Of a stretch of DNA of 64,000 nucleotides, positions 16,737 to 26,454 are shown one piece after another. This stretch comes from Brevibacterium sp. CCUG 69071 (lineage in GTDB: Bacteria; Actinomycetota; Actinomycetes; Actinomycetales; Brevibacteriaceae), in the NCBI RefSeq assembly GCF_021023135.1, contig NZ_PGFV01000007.1:62001-126000 (forward strand), given 5' to 3'. Numbering within the stretch: position 1 is the first letter of the stretch; every line of letters begins with the position of its first letter. Position numbers and translations under genes: made by a program. The notes beneath the pieces were generated by a model. That model saw only the letters and a list, made by a program, of their open reading frames with translations. It did no database searches and was not told the DNA's origin.

Positions 16737-19598
16737 TCAGCTCTTCTCCGCCTCGGCGGCTTTGGCTTCGATCACATCCTGCGGCAGGATCACCCGGTAC
16801 CCGAGCCTCGCCTCGTAGCCGTGGATCTCCCGGGTGTCGAGCGCGGACATGAAGTCGAGCACCTCGGCGGTGATGACCTGCCCGGGCACGAGGACCGGGA
16901 ATCCGGGCGGATACGGGGTGACGAAGCCGGCCGACACCGGCCGCTGACCCGCCTCGACCCGACGGCGCAGCTCATGGGGCAGGACGTGTTCGATGTTCCA
17001 CCGGCGCAGACCCGCATAGTAGGCGGTGCGCAGGTCACCATCGGGCAGCTGCTTCGAGGGATCCTCTGCCGGAACCTCGGCGGCATATTCCGGGGCGAAG
17101 GCGCTGAAGTCCGGCAGCGGCGGCATCACCGCGGCCGGTTCGTTCCGGGCGTCCGGAGTGTCGAGTTCGTGCGGATCGGTGAACTTCTGCGCCAGCTTGA
17201 CGAGGACCTCGATGAGGTAGGCCACCGCCGACCGCGAGGTGCCGATGTTCGTCATGAACAGCACCGTATTGCGGCTCGTCTTATTCACCTGGATGCCGTA
17301 GCGGTCCATCAGGTGCTCGTGCTTGAACGTGTCCCCATCGACCCCGGTGCCGCTGATCTCGACGGTGATGCGACTGGGATCGACGACGAACTCGTCGGTC
17401 GCCCAGGCCTTCCAGAAGGTCGCCAGACCGTCACGCAGCGGCATCGTCCGCTCGGTCTCCCGGTACTCCGAGGGAATGAGATCGGCGGCGGTGAGCACGC
17501 GGAAGGTCTTCTTCAGCAGGGGGTGCCGGGCCACCGCCGAGGCGAGGCTCATCGCCAGGTCGAGCTGCTTCTGCACGAGGGCGAAGCCCTCCATCTCGAC
17601 CTGCCGGCGGCCCAGGTCCAAGGAAGCGAGGATCTGATAGTTCGGGGACGTCGAGGTGTGCGTCATGTACGCCTCGTGGAAGGATTCCTCGGCCCCATGG
17701 GCGAAGTCCTGATCGTAGACGTGGACCATCGACCCCTGCCGCAGCGAGGTCAGGGTCTTGTGCGTCGACTGGGTCGCGTACACCCGGATCCTGGCGTCCG
17801 GCGGCGGCAGCAGCGATTCGTTCAGCCACACCTCGTCCGGTGCCGGCTGCCCGGTCTCGGGGTCGAAGAGCCTGCGCTGCTGCTCACGATAGGCGGTGGC
17901 GTGCGCGCTGGTGCCGATGACCTCTTCAAGGCGTTCGGCCGCGACCATCGCGGTGCGCTTGCGGGTGACCGGGTGGAAGCGGGCGAAGGCGAACCAGGCC
18001 TCGTCCCACAGGAACACGAGATCCGGTTTGATCGCGAGGCATTCGGCCATCACCGTGTACGGGTCGTAGACGATGCCGTCGAAGGTGCAGTTGGTCAGGG
18101 TGATCATCCGCACCTCGTCGAGGCGGCCGGCGGCACGGTAGTCGAGCAGGAGCTGCTTGATCCTATCGAGCGGCACGGCCCCGTAGAAGGCGACGTCGTT
18201 GAGCGGGTAGGCCTCGAGGTACGCGGTCCTGGCACCGGTGAGCATGAGCGCATGGTGATGCGATTTGTGGCAGTTGCGGTCGACCATGACGACCTCGTCG
18301 GGTGAGACCACGGCCTGGTGGACGATCTTGTTGGCCGTCGAGGTGCCGTTCGTGACGAAGTAGGTCCGCTTGGCGCCGAAGGCACGGGCCGCCAAGGACT
18401 GCGCCTTCTTGATCGTGCCCACCGGGGCGAGCAGCGAATCCAACTCACCCGAGGTCGCCGAGGTCTCCGCGAGCAGCAGGTTGAGGCCGTAGAAGTCGAC
18501 GAAGTCGCTGATCCACTTCGAGCCGACGACCGATCCGCCGCGGGAGACGGGCAGGGCGTGGAAGACACCGGCGGGACGGCGGGCGTGTTCGCGGATCGCG
18601 GTGAAGAACGGCGTGTCGTAGAGGTGCTGGACGCGGCGCAGCAGGGACAGGTGGAGTTCGAACTGGTCCTCGCGGCGGAAGACGCGACGGAATCGGTGGG
18701 TCAGGGCACCGGCCAGGTTCTCGATATGGGCGCCGGCCATAAGGTAGAGGTCGAGCTCCGGGCGCAGACCGGCCAGCGTGTCGGCCAGGCGCAGCACCCG
18801 GCGAACCGAGTTGAGCGGACTCATCGGCGTCGTCGGCGAGGTGGCCGTGCCCTCGTGGGCGAGCGCCACCGCATTGCGCAGGTCCCGGCTGAGCACCTCC
18901 CGGGTCCGGTCGGTGAAGCCGGGACGGATGACGCAGGCGAGCAGGTTCGGGTTCGTCAGGGCCGCGACCACCGCATCGTCGGCGGTCGGGACGATGACGT
19001 AGTCGTAGATGAACTGGTCGGAGGCGTTGCGCAGCTTGAGCAGGTCGGTGTGCAGCTCATCGCGGCCGCCTTCGGTGGTCTCGTCGACGATGAGGACTTC
19101 GAAGCGAGGACGCGGGTCCTGCCGGTCCTTGTGCTCGGCGCGTTCCTCCTCGGTGAGGTCTTCGTCCATGACGTCGGGCACGGTCGTCCCACGCAGTCGG
19201 TTGACGGCTCGGGTGATCATGTCGTGGGCCCTGTCGAACTCCCCGTCGGAGAGCAGTTCGGCGATCTCCTCAACGTAGCGCTGACCGAATCCGCCCCAGT
19301 AGAGTTCGATGGTCTTCAGCGACCGCAGCGAGCGCCAGACCTCCCCGTCCTCGGCGATCATCGAGAAGTCCCCACCGCTCATCGCCAGGCGTTTGATCGC
19401 GAACTTGAGGTACTCCCAGGCATCGGAGCGCAGCCGCCAGGTGCTTGCCGGCATTCCCGGATCGCGTTCGAGCTTGGCCTTCCGCGGTCGGGACAGGAAC
19501 CCGGAGCCGGCGTGCGTTCGAGGCGCTGCTCCGGCGGCGGATCGATCCGGCCCGAACGAAGTCGGTGCCGGATGGTCGTCGGAGTCGATGCCGGTCAT
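16737..19598 (-). CDS. PLP-dependent Orn/Lys/Arg decarboxylase family protein
   Basis: A 953-aa fold-type I decarboxylase-like enzyme. The PLP lysine lies in YATQSTHKTLTSLRQGSM and the PLP-binding Asp in DLVFLWDEAWFA. The substrate-side segment VDRNCHKSHHHALMLTGA is typical of the family. The N-terminal ~310 residues form a wing/receiver-like region, and the C-terminal part (GFVTPYPPGFPVLVPGQVI) matches the Orn/Lys/Arg decarboxylase C-domain. It is longer than AdiA or CadA (about 715-755 aa). The ATG follows AGGAGG by 7 nt. Substrate could be arginine, lysine or another basic amino acid. Confidence 0.85.
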   Translation of the reverse strand: MTGIDSDDHPAPTSFGPDRSAAGAAPRTHAGSGFLSRPRKAKLERDPGMPASTWRLRSDAWEYLKFAIKRLAMSGGDFSMIAEDGEVWRSLRSLKTIELYWGGFGQRYVEEIAELLSDGEFDRAHDMITRAVNRLRGTTVPDVMDEDLTEEERAEHKDRQDPRPRFEVLIVDETTEGGRDELHTDLLKLRNASDQFIYDYVIVPTADDAVVAALTNPNLLACVIRPGFTDRTREVLSRDLRNAVALAHEGTATSPTTPMSPLNSVRRVLRLADTLAGLRPELDLYLMAGAHIENLAGALTHRFRRVFRREDQFELHLSLLRRVQHLYDTPFFTAIREHARRPAGVFHALPVSRGGSVVGSKWISDFVDFYGLNLLLAETSATSGELDSLLAPVGTIKKAQSLAARAFGAKRTYFVTNGTSTANKIVHQAVVSPDEVVMVDRNCHKSHHHALMLTGARTAYLEAYPLNDVAFYGAVPLDRIKQLLLDYRAAGRLDEVRMITLTNCTFDGIVYDPYTVMAECLAIKPDLVFLWDEAWFAFARFHPVTRKRTAMVAAERLEEVIGTSAHATAYREQQRRLFDPETGQPAPDEVWLNESLLPPPDARIRVYATQSTHKTLTSLRQGSMVHVYDQDFAHGAEESFHEAYMTHTSTSPNYQILASLDLGRRQVEMEGFALVQKQLDLAMSLASAVARHPLLKKTFRVLTAADLIPSEYRETERTMPLRDGLATFWKAWATDEFVVDPSRITVEISGTGVDGDTFKHEHLMDRYGIQVNKTSRNTVLFMTNIGTSRSAVAYLIEVLVKLAQKFTDPHELDTPDARNEPAAVMPPLPDFSAFAPEYAAEVPAEDPSKQLPDGDLRTAYYAGLRRWNIEHVLPHELRRRVEAGQRPVSAGFVTPYPPGFPVLVPGQVITAEVLDFMSALDTREIHGYEARLGYRVILPQDVIEAKAAEAEKS

Positions 19599-19738
19599 GC
19601 GTAAGCCTCCTGGCTGTCAATCTTCTCGCTGGGACGGCGTCCCCCTGCGGATTCCGTTGTGCACAGATCATACGACCTCCCGCGACCGAATGGTCAACGG
19701 TGTGCCCATATGAGACGAAAGAATGATAAGCATGAAGC

Positions 19739-21451
19739 ATGGGCAATTCAGAGCCGAAATCCGCCGGTCATCTTCTCGTCCGTGAGCTCGAGGCGCACGG
19801 AGTCCAACGCGCATACCTGGTCCCGGGCGAGTCCTATCTCGATGTTCTCGACGGCCTCCACGACTCGTCCATCCGTGCGATCGTCTGCCGCCAGGAGGGC
19901 GGAGCCGGCTACATGGCCGTGGCCGAGGGCCGGATGACCGGGGTGCCCGGCATCGCCATGGTCACCCGCGGCCCCGGGGCCTCGAACGTCATGGTCGCCG
20001 TGCACACCGCCTTCCAGGACGCGACGCCGATGGTCGTGTTCGTCGGTCTCATCCCCACCGCGCAGCGCGGTCGGGAGGCCTTCCAGGAGTTCGACCTGTC
20101 CGGCTGGTTCTCCACGACCGCGAAGAAGGTCCTCACCCTCGATGCCCCCGACAAGGCCGCCGAGGTGGTCGCCGACGCCATGCACACCGCCGTAGCCGGG
20201 CGGCCGGGTCCCGTCATCGTCGGTCTCCCCGAGGAGGTCCTCGTCCGGGAGACCACCGCCCGGACCCTTCCGCCGCGCACCCTCGGCTCCCCTGCTCCGT
20301 ACAGCGGGGACCTCACCGAGCTGCGCGCCCGGATCCTTCAGGCCGACCGTCCCGTGCTCGTCATCGGCGGCGAGGACTGGTCACCGAGCACCTCGAAGCG
20401 CATCGCCCAATGGTCCCGCGACCGCGGCCTCGGCGTGATCGGCACCTTCCGCGCCTATGACGGCATCGACCATGCCGGCCCCAATTTCCTCGGCATCCTC
20501 GGCTACGGGGCCTCCGAGGTGGCGAAGAGGACCTTCGCCGAGGCTGACCTGCACATCTTCCTCGGCTGTGTCCGCACCGATGTGTCCACCGCCGGCTTCA
20601 CCATCGGCACCGAGCAGAAGACCGTCGTCATCGGCCCCGATGCCGATGCCCACGGTCACTTCGGCCCCCTCGACCAGCACATCGTCACCTCGGTGGGTCG
20701 CTTCGCCCAATCGCTGTTCACCGAAGACGGGTCCCGCGCCTACTCGGTGTCCTCGGACGGGTCGATCGACGAACCCGCCGCCGAGGACTCCTCCCTGACC
20801 CCCACCGAGGCGGCCGTGCCGCTGCCCGAATGGATCCGTCGCGCCCGGGCCGAGTTCGAGGACTGGCGTGAACCACGGGTGGGCACAACCACCTCGGCGC
20901 CGGAGTTCGTCGACATGGACGAGGCCTTCGTCCACGTCCGCGAGCTCCTTCCGGACAACGCGATCATCACCTACGGGGCGGGGAACTTCTCCGGCTGGGC
21001 GACACGGTTCCTGCCCGCCCACGGATTCCCCTCGGCTCTGGGACCGCGGAACGGATCGATGGGCTTCGGGCTGCCGGCCGCCGTCGCCGCGGGTCTCGTC
21101 CATCCGGAACGGGCCGTGTTCTGCATCGCCGGGGACGGGGACTTCCTCATGAACGGTCAGGAGCTCGCCACCGCCGCCCAATACGGGATCGACCTCACCG
21201 TCGTCGTCAACGACAACTCCGTCTACGGCACGATCCGCGGCCACCAGGACCGCGAATACCCGGGCCGGGCGACGGGCACGACGCTGGTCAATCCCGATTT
21301 CGCGGGCATGGCTCAGGCCTTCGGCGGGCTCGGCATCAGGGTCGAGTCCACCTCGGAGTTCAGGGAGGCCTTCGCCGCGGTACTCGCCCACGAGGGACCG
21401 GCCCTCGTCCACTGCATCACCGATCCCGCGATCCGCGGTGCCCGGGCCTGA
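19739..21451 (+). CDS. Thiamine pyrophosphate-dependent enzyme, acetolactate synthase-like
   Basis: A 570-aa ThDP enzyme with the usual three domains. The activating Glu lies in CRQEGGAGYMAVAEGR (N-terminal Pyr domain). A central domain follows, and the C-terminal ThDP motif begins GDGDFLMNGQELATAAQYG and ends in VVNDNSVYGTIR. Typical IlvB, oxalyl-CoA decarboxylase or benzoylformate decarboxylase substrate residues are not obvious. It is divergent from the decarboxylase gene (140 bp apart) and 24 nt ahead of the amidohydrolase. It is probably not the biosynthetic IlvB, since no small subunit is nearby. Confidence 0.82.
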   Translation: MGNSEPKSAGHLLVRELEAHGVQRAYLVPGESYLDVLDGLHDSSIRAIVCRQEGGAGYMAVAEGRMTGVPGIAMVTRGPGASNVMVAVHTAFQDATPMVVFVGLIPTAQRGREAFQEFDLSGWFSTTAKKVLTLDAPDKAAEVVADAMHTAVAGRPGPVIVGLPEEVLVRETTARTLPPRTLGSPAPYSGDLTELRARILQADRPVLVIGGEDWSPSTSKRIAQWSRDRGLGVIGTFRAYDGIDHAGPNFLGILGYGASEVAKRTFAEADLHIFLGCVRTDVSTAGFTIGTEQKTVVIGPDADAHGHFGPLDQHIVTSVGRFAQSLFTEDGSRAYSVSSDGSIDEPAAEDSSLTPTEAAVPLPEWIRRARAEFEDWREPRVGTTTSAPEFVDMDEAFVHVRELLPDNAIITYGAGNFSGWATRFLPAHGFPSALGPRNGSMGFGLPAAVAAGLVHPERAVFCIAGDGDFLMNGQELATAAQYGIDLTVVVNDNSVYGTIRGHQDREYPGRATGTTLVNPDFAGMAQAFGGLGIRVESTSEFREAFAAVLAHEGPALVHCITDPAIRGARA

Positions 21452-21475
21452 GCCTGAGCATGAAAGAGTGAGCTC

Positions 21476-23107
21476 ATGAGAATCGACGCGATCTTCACCG
21501 ACCTCGACGCCCGCACCCTCGATCCCGCACGGCCGCGGGCGACGAAGATCGGGGTCTTCGGCGGGCGGATCATCGGCTTCGACGAGGAGCTCGAGGGCAT
21601 CGATGCCGACCGCGTCGAATCCCTCGGCGGTGCCACCGTTCTGCCGGGCTTCAACGACGTCCACTGCCACACCGCCTGGTTCGGACTCACCCTCGCCTCG
21701 ATCGACGTCACCGCCCTGCCCGGCGGGCTGGACGAGGTCTACGCGGCCCTCGAGACCGCCGCGGCCACGACACCGGCCGGCGAATGGATCAACGCCACCG
21801 GCTACGCCCACCGAGACTACGACGGGCAGTACCCGGATCTGGCCCGGCTCGACGAGATCACCGGGGATCGGCCGCTGTTCATGCGCCAGACCTCGGGGCA
21901 TGCCGCGATCGTCAACACCGAAGCGATGCGGCGGGCCGGGATCCTCGCACCGGACTTCACCGAACCCGTCGGCGGCAAGGTCGTCCGCGATGCCGCCGGG
22001 CATCCGACCGGACTGCTCGAGGAGACCGCTCAAGAACTCGTGCAGAACCTCATCCGGCCGTACTCGATCGACACGATCGTCGACGCCCTCGACCTCGCGA
22101 CCGCACACTATGCGAAAGAGGGGATCACCTCCTTCGGCGAATGCGGCATCGCCTACGGCTGGATCGGCCACTCCCCCATCGAGATCTCCGCCTACCTCGC
22201 TGCCCGCGAGCAGGGGAAGCTGCGGGCCCGCGCCCAGCTGCTGCCGCAGGCCGACGGCCTCCATGCGATCGCGGCGAACTCCGCCGACGGCTTCGGCATC
22301 GGCCTCGATGCGGGACTGCGCACCGGCCTCGGCGATGAGCTCCTCTCGATCGGCCCGGTCAAATTCTTCATGGACGGGGCGATGAGCGGGGAGACCGCGG
22401 CGCTGCGTGAGAACTACGCGGGCAAGGATCACCCCGGGTATCTGCAGGCCGACGCCGCGGAGCTGCGCCGGCAGATCCTCGACACCTACGCCTCCGGGTG
22501 GTCGCTGGCCGTCCATGCGATCGGCGACGCGGCAGTGGACGCGGCCGTGGCCAATATCGTCGACGCGCAGAACCGCTATGGCAGGCGTGCGGTGCCCAAC
22601 CGGATCGAACACGCCGGACTCGTCCACGAGGAACATCTGCGCACACTGGCCGAGAACGGCATCGTCGTCACCCCGCAGGCGGCCTTCGCCGAAGGCATCG
22701 GCGACGGGATGAACCGGTCGGTGGGCCCCGACCGGCGGCAGCTGATCTACCGCGCGAAGTCCTTCATCGACGCCGGGGTGATCCTCGCCGGCAGCTCGGA
22801 TCGGCCCTGCGCCGATGGGAATGTGCTGCGCGGCATCGAAGCCTTCGTCACCCGGGCGACGCGCGAGGGCGACGTGATGGGCTCGGCCGCCGAATGCCTG
22901 TCACCGGACGAGGCGATCGCCGCGTACACGAAGGTCGCGGCGATCGGCTCCGGGCAGGGAGCGGACAAGGGGACGCTGAGTCGCGGCAAGCTCGCCGACT
23001 TCGTCGCCCTCGACGCTCATCCCGCCGAGGTGGCCCCGACCGAGATCGCGCAGATCCCGGTGCGGGCGACCGTCCTCGGCGGCGAGTTCACCCACGACGC
23101 CCGCTGA
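21476..23107 (+). CDS. Amidohydrolase family protein (YtcJ-like)
   Basis: A 543-aa metal-dependent hydrolase. The metal-binding HxH is in FNDVHCHTAWFG, and further expected ligands lie in AVHAIGDAAVD and RIEHAGLV, with Asp in LAGSSDRPC. The N- and C-terminal parts form the small beta domain around the TIM barrel. It lies 24 nt behind the TPP enzyme and ends just before a palindromic repeat. Substrates of YtcJ-like proteins are mostly unknown. Confidence 0.82.
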   Translation: MRIDAIFTDLDARTLDPARPRATKIGVFGGRIIGFDEELEGIDADRVESLGGATVLPGFNDVHCHTAWFGLTLASIDVTALPGGLDEVYAALETAAATTPAGEWINATGYAHRDYDGQYPDLARLDEITGDRPLFMRQTSGHAAIVNTEAMRRAGILAPDFTEPVGGKVVRDAAGHPTGLLEETAQELVQNLIRPYSIDTIVDALDLATAHYAKEGITSFGECGIAYGWIGHSPIEISAYLAAREQGKLRARAQLLPQADGLHAIAANSADGFGIGLDAGLRTGLGDELLSIGPVKFFMDGAMSGETAALRENYAGKDHPGYLQADAAELRRQILDTYASGWSLAVHAIGDAAVDAAVANIVDAQNRYGRRAVPNRIEHAGLVHEEHLRTLAENGIVVTPQAAFAEGIGDGMNRSVGPDRRQLIYRAKSFIDAGVILAGSSDRPCADGNVLRGIEAFVTRATREGDVMGSAAECLSPDEAIAAYTKVAAIGSGQGADKGTLSRGKLADFVALDAHPAEVAPTEIAQIPVRATVLGGEFTHDAR

Positions 23108-23110
23108 CAA

Positions 23111-23166
23111 CTACCTGACGGGGTCCCAACAACGTGGCGCGAGGTGTCTGGGACCCCGTCAGGTAG
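23111..23166. repeat. Palindromic intergenic repeat, copy 1
   Basis: An 18-bp arm from CTACCTGACGG to TCCCA (23111-23128) pairs perfectly with 23149-23166, enclosing a loop with GGCGCGAGGT. It lies between the convergent amidohydrolase and aminotransferase genes. Three related copies occur at 48271, 55224 and 57043; the three bases after CTGACGG differ between copies but both arms change together. Confidence 0.85.
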
Positions 23167-23189
23167 TCTTGGGAGGAGATTCGGGGTGG

Positions 23190-24557
23190 TCAGCGGGAGA
23201 AGTCAAGGTCGGTGAGGACCTTCTCGAAGACGCCGAGGCCGCGCTCGAGGTCCTCGTCGCTGATGTTGATCGGCGGGACCACATGGAGTCGGTGGTAGTT
23301 GTTGAACGGGATGACGCCGTGCTCCTTGAGCGCCCCGAGCACCGAGGCGACCTCGGGTGAGCCGCCGCCGTAGGGTGCCAGCGGCTCCCGCGTCTCCTTG
23401 TCCCAGACGAGTTCGATCGCCCAGAACGCACCGACTCCGCGGACCTCGCCGACGTGCTTGGAGTTCTCAGCGATCTGACGCAGCCGGGGCCCGATGATGT
23501 CCTCGCCGATGCGCGCGGCGTGGTCGATCATGCCTTCGGAATCCATCGCGGTCAGCGTCGCCACCGCCGCCGCGCAGGCCAGCGGGTGCCCGGAGTAAGT
23601 CAGTCCGCCGGGGTAGGCGCGTTCGCCGAAGGAGTCATAGATCGCCTCGTTCATGATCACCCCGCCCAGGGGCACATACCCGGAGTTCACGCCCTTGGCG
23701 AAGGTGATGATGTCGGGCACGATGTCGAAGTGTTCGAAGGCGAACCATTTCCCGGACCGGCCGAACCCGGCCATCACCTCGTCGGCGATGTAGACGATGC
23801 CGTGCTTGTCGCACAGCTGTCGCACTCCCTGCATGTAGTCGGCGCTGGGGATCATGATTCCGGCGGTGCCGGGGATCGACTCGAGGACGATCGCGGCGAT
23901 CGTCGAGGGTCCTTCGAGTTCGATGGTCCGTTCGAGGTGGCGCAGGGCCCGCTCGGTCTCCTCCGCCCCGGTAGTCGCAGAGAACTCCGACCGGTAGAGG
24001 AAGGGGCCGAAGAAGTGGACGACTCCGGAGTCGCCGTTGTCGTTCGACCAGCGGCGCGGGTCGCCGGTGACGTTGATCGCCGTCTCGGTGCCGCCGTGAT
24101 ACGAGCGGTAGCGGGAGAGGACCTTGCGTTTGCCGGTGTGCAGTCGGGCCATCCGGATCGCGTGTTCGTTCGCGTCGGCACCGCCGTTGGTGAAGAAGAC
24201 GTGGTCGAGTCCGGCCGGAGTGCGTTCGGTGATCAGCCGGGCCGCCTCGGAGCGGGCGGCGTTGACGTGGGCGGGGCTGATCGTGCACAGCAGGTCGGCC
24301 TGGTCCTTGATCGCCTGGACGACGGCCGGATGCTGGTGCCCGATGTTCGTGTTGACCAGCTGGGAGGAGAAGTCGAGGAACGACTGTCCCTGACCGTCGA
24401 CGACGGTCGAGCCCGAGGCCCGGGAGATGGTCATCGGATCGTTGAGGCGCTGCGCCGACCACGAGTGGAAGACGTGGGCCCGATCGAGGTCGTAGGCGCG
24501 AGCCGATTCGTCCCTGATCGCTGTGATCTCGTCATCGCTGAGCTGCTGCATCTGCAT
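23190..24557 (-). CDS. Class III PLP aminotransferase
   Basis: A 455-aa omega-aminotransferase-type enzyme. The PLP Lys is in ITFAKGVNSGYVPLGG. The Asp that binds the pyridine nitrogen is in YIADEVMAGFGRSG, and the phosphate-binding region is FFTNGGADANEHAIRMAR. The long C-terminal half and segment SYHGGTET resemble taurine- or beta-alanine-pyruvate transaminases. The start is ambiguous: ATGs at 24557 and 24551 follow GAAAGG. It faces the TPP enzyme and amidohydrolase genes, so a shared pathway for an amino compound is possible but unproven. Confidence 0.87.
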   Translation of the reverse strand: MQMQQLSDDEITAIRDESARAYDLDRAHVFHSWSAQRLNDPMTISRASGSTVVDGQGQSFLDFSSQLVNTNIGHQHPAVVQAIKDQADLLCTISPAHVNAARSEAARLITERTPAGLDHVFFTNGGADANEHAIRMARLHTGKRKVLSRYRSYHGGTETAINVTGDPRRWSNDNGDSGVVHFFGPFLYRSEFSATTGAEETERALRHLERTIELEGPSTIAAIVLESIPGTAGIMIPSADYMQGVRQLCDKHGIVYIADEVMAGFGRSGKWFAFEHFDIVPDIITFAKGVNSGYVPLGGVIMNEAIYDSFGERAYPGGLTYSGHPLACAAAVATLTAMDSEGMIDHAARIGEDIIGPRLRQIAENSKHVGEVRGVGAFWAIELVWDKETREPLAPYGGGSPEVASVLGALKEHGVIPFNNYHRLHVVPPINISDEDLERGLGVFEKVLTDLDFSR

Positions 24558-24630
24558 CACCCTTTCACCACGGAGGAGGCTGTCCGCGCGCGTGATCTGC
24601 GCGTGTCCGCTCATCGTAGATCAGATTCGA

Positions 24631-24636
24631 TAGAGT
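24631..24636 (+). promoter_or_regulatory. TAGAGT -10 box deciding the YigZ start
   Basis: TAGAGT is followed by 7 nt and the ATG at 24644. A GTG at 24635 is in the same frame but would lie inside this box, so the ATG is the better start and the mRNA is probably leaderless. Confidence 0.45.
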
Positions 24637-24643
24637 GACGAGC

Positions 24644-25255
24644 ATGCCCTACCGGACCATCAGACGGACCGCCGAGGCGGAGGTCGAGATCAAGCGCTCA
24701 CGGTTCCTCGCGCTTCTGGCTCCGGTCGTCGACGAGGCGGCCGCCCGCGAGGTCATCGCCGAGCGCCGGAGCGCCCATCCCAAGGCCCGCCACCACTGCA
24801 CGGCGTTCATCCTCGACCCGGATTCGCGGACCCAGCGCTTCAATGACGATGGGGAGCCCGCGGGCACGGCCGGTGCCCCGATCCTCGATGTCCTGGCCGG
24901 GCACGAACTCACCTATGTCGTCGCCGTGGTGACCCGGTATTTCGGGGGAACCCTGCTGGGTGCGGGCGGACTCGTGCGCGCCTACGGTCAGGCCACCTCG
25001 GCGGCGGTGGGAACGGCGTCGATTGTGACGAAGCATGAGCTGGTGCCGGTGCGTGCCGGCGTCGACTACGCGCAGGCCAATGCGCTCGAACGCGGCGCCG
25101 AGGTGCGGGGCTGGTCGACGCGGGCCGAGTACGGCGCGCGTGTCGACGTGGATGTCCTCGTCCCCGTCGCCGAGGCGGAGGCGGCGATTGCGATGTACGC
25201 CGACCTCACGGCCGGTCGGGCCGAACCCGAGATCGGCGAGATCGAATGGATCTAG
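24644..25255 (+). CDS. YigZ/IMPACT family protein
   Basis: A 203-aa protein with the N-terminal UPF0029/IMPACT domain: EIKRSRFLALL, the conserved HHCTAFIL, FNDDGEPAGTAGAPILDVL and VTRYFGGTLLGAGGLVRAYGQ. A C-terminal DUF1949-type domain follows from about residue 135. The family is widespread; its human relative regulates GCN2, but the bacterial role is not settled. It ends 22 nt before the convergent ybaK-like gene. Confidence 0.88.
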   Translation: MPYRTIRRTAEAEVEIKRSRFLALLAPVVDEAAAREVIAERRSAHPKARHHCTAFILDPDSRTQRFNDDGEPAGTAGAPILDVLAGHELTYVVAVVTRYFGGTLLGAGGLVRAYGQATSAAVGTASIVTKHELVPVRAGVDYAQANALERGAEVRGWSTRAEYGARVDVDVLVPVAEAEAAIAMYADLTAGRAEPEIGEIEWI

Positions 25256-25277
25256 CCGCGGGGACGGTCGGTCACGG

Positions 25278-25781
25278 TCAGTCCAGAGCGGCGATCTTGC
25301 CGACCTGGGCGTTGGTGAGCATGACGAGGTCTTCGGGGCGGATCTCGATCTCGAGCCCGCGGCGTCCGGCGGAGACGAAGACCGAGGAATGCTCGAGGGC
25401 CGTGCGATCGATGACGACCGGGGCCGCATGGCGCTGCCCGAACGGGGAGACTCCCCCGACAGGGTAGCCGGTGCGGCGTTCGGTCTCGGCGACGCCGGCC
25501 AGCTGGGCCTTCTTCGCACCGCGGGCAGAGGCGAGACCTTTGAGGTCGAGCTGCCCGGACACGGGAACCAGTGCGGTCACGGGGGCGCCGTCGACCTGGA
25601 TCATCAGGGTCTTGAACACCTGGTCGGAGCCGACGCCGAGCTTGTCGGCGGCTTCGGAGCCATAGCGACGAGTGCTCGGATCATGATCGAAGCTGTGCAG
25701 GCTGTATTCGATGCCTGCCAGGTTGAGCACTCGAACGGCCGGGGTAGCCGCGCTTGTCGTCTTGGTGGATGCAACTGTCAT
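25278..25781 (-). CDS. YbaK/EbsC-type Cys-tRNA(Pro) deacylase
   Basis: A 167-aa trans-editing protein of the YbaK family, expected to hydrolyse Cys-tRNA(Pro). Family marks are DQVFKTLMIQVDG with the conserved Lys, LVPVSGQLDLKGLA and VGGVSPFGQRHAAPVVID. I chose the ATG at 25781; CAGGAGG lies 12 nt upstream, slightly far. Longer in-frame extensions have no family similarity. Confidence 0.87.
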   Translation of the reverse strand: MTVASTKTTSAATPAVRVLNLAGIEYSLHSFDHDPSTRRYGSEAADKLGVGSDQVFKTLMIQVDGAPVTALVPVSGQLDLKGLASARGAKKAQLAGVAETERRTGYPVGGVSPFGQRHAAPVVIDRTALEHSSVFVSAGRRGLEIEIRPEDLVMLTNAQVGKIAALD

Positions 25782-26012
25782 AAAGGGGTCGTGCCTCCTG
25801 CCCGTGGTGCGTCGGGACACGGCGGGCACTGGGCCCGAAGCTTCGCAGCTCCTGTGTTCCCGCCTCGACACGGACGGAATGTTGTATCGATGCTGATGGG
25901 TACCCGCCCACAATAGGCGAAGTGGAGGGCCGAGCGCCAATCAAAGACCCTGCGTGAAACGACAGTTCGACTTTTCACGTGCACGCGTCCTCGCTGGTGG
26001 TCGGTGCGCAAC

Positions 26013-26360
26013 TCAGCCCCAGCCGAGTTCGTGGAGGCGATCGTCGTCGATGCCATAGAAGTGCGCGATCTCGTGGACGATGGTGATGACGATTTCGTCC
26101 TTGAGGTGATCGCGGTCGCGGGAGAAGGCGATGAGGTTGTCGCGGTAGAGGAAGATGGTGTCCGGCATCTCCAGACCTGAGATGCCGCGTTCGCCGACCG
26201 GTGTGCCGTCGTAGAGTCCGAGCAGGTTGGTGCTGCCGTCCTCGGGGCGGTCCTCGACGAAGAGGGCAACGTTGTCGAGTTCGTCGGTCACGCCCGCGGG
26301 CAGCTCGTCCAGCGCCTCGTCGAGGATCGCTTCGAACTCGTCGTCGCTGAGGTATTCCAT
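26013..26360 (-). CDS. Small zincin-like metallopeptidase family protein
   Basis: A 115-aa protein of the small metallopeptidase (DUF1025-type) family found across Actinobacteria. The zinc motif HEIAH lies in ITIVHEIAHFYGIDDDRLHELGWG at the C-terminus, with a third His nearby. The N-terminus is acidic. A TAGAGT box (26373-26368) lies 7 nt upstream of the ATG, so the mRNA is probably leaderless. No substrate is known. Confidence 0.82.
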   Translation of the reverse strand: MEYLSDDEFEAILDEALDELPAGVTDELDNVALFVEDRPEDGSTNLLGLYDGTPVGERGISGLEMPDTIFLYRDNLIAFSRDRDHLKDEIVITIVHEIAHFYGIDDDRLHELGWG

Positions 26361-26367
26361 GCCTACA

Positions 26368-26373
26368 ACTCTA
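26368..26373 (-). promoter_or_regulatory. TAGAGT -10 box for the zincin gene
   Basis: Read on the minus strand, TAGAGT is followed by seven bases and then the ATG at 26360. No ribosome site is present. Confidence 0.45.
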
Positions 26374-26454
26374 GCTTTCGCGCTCTGGAGTTCCCCTCGC
26401 CGAGGCGGGCCCCGGGTGGCCGAAATTCTGTGACCGAGGACACCCGTCTTCGTT

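Noticed and set aside
15387..18305. 972-codon plus-strand frame opposite the racemase and decarboxylase genes
   Set aside because: The minus strand carries clear PLP-enzyme motifs. This frame also overlaps the phosphatase gene out of phase.
20381..22636. Roughly 750-codon minus-strand frame opposite the TPP enzyme and amidohydrolase genes
   Set aside because: Antisense artefact; both plus-strand proteins have intact cofactor or metal motifs.
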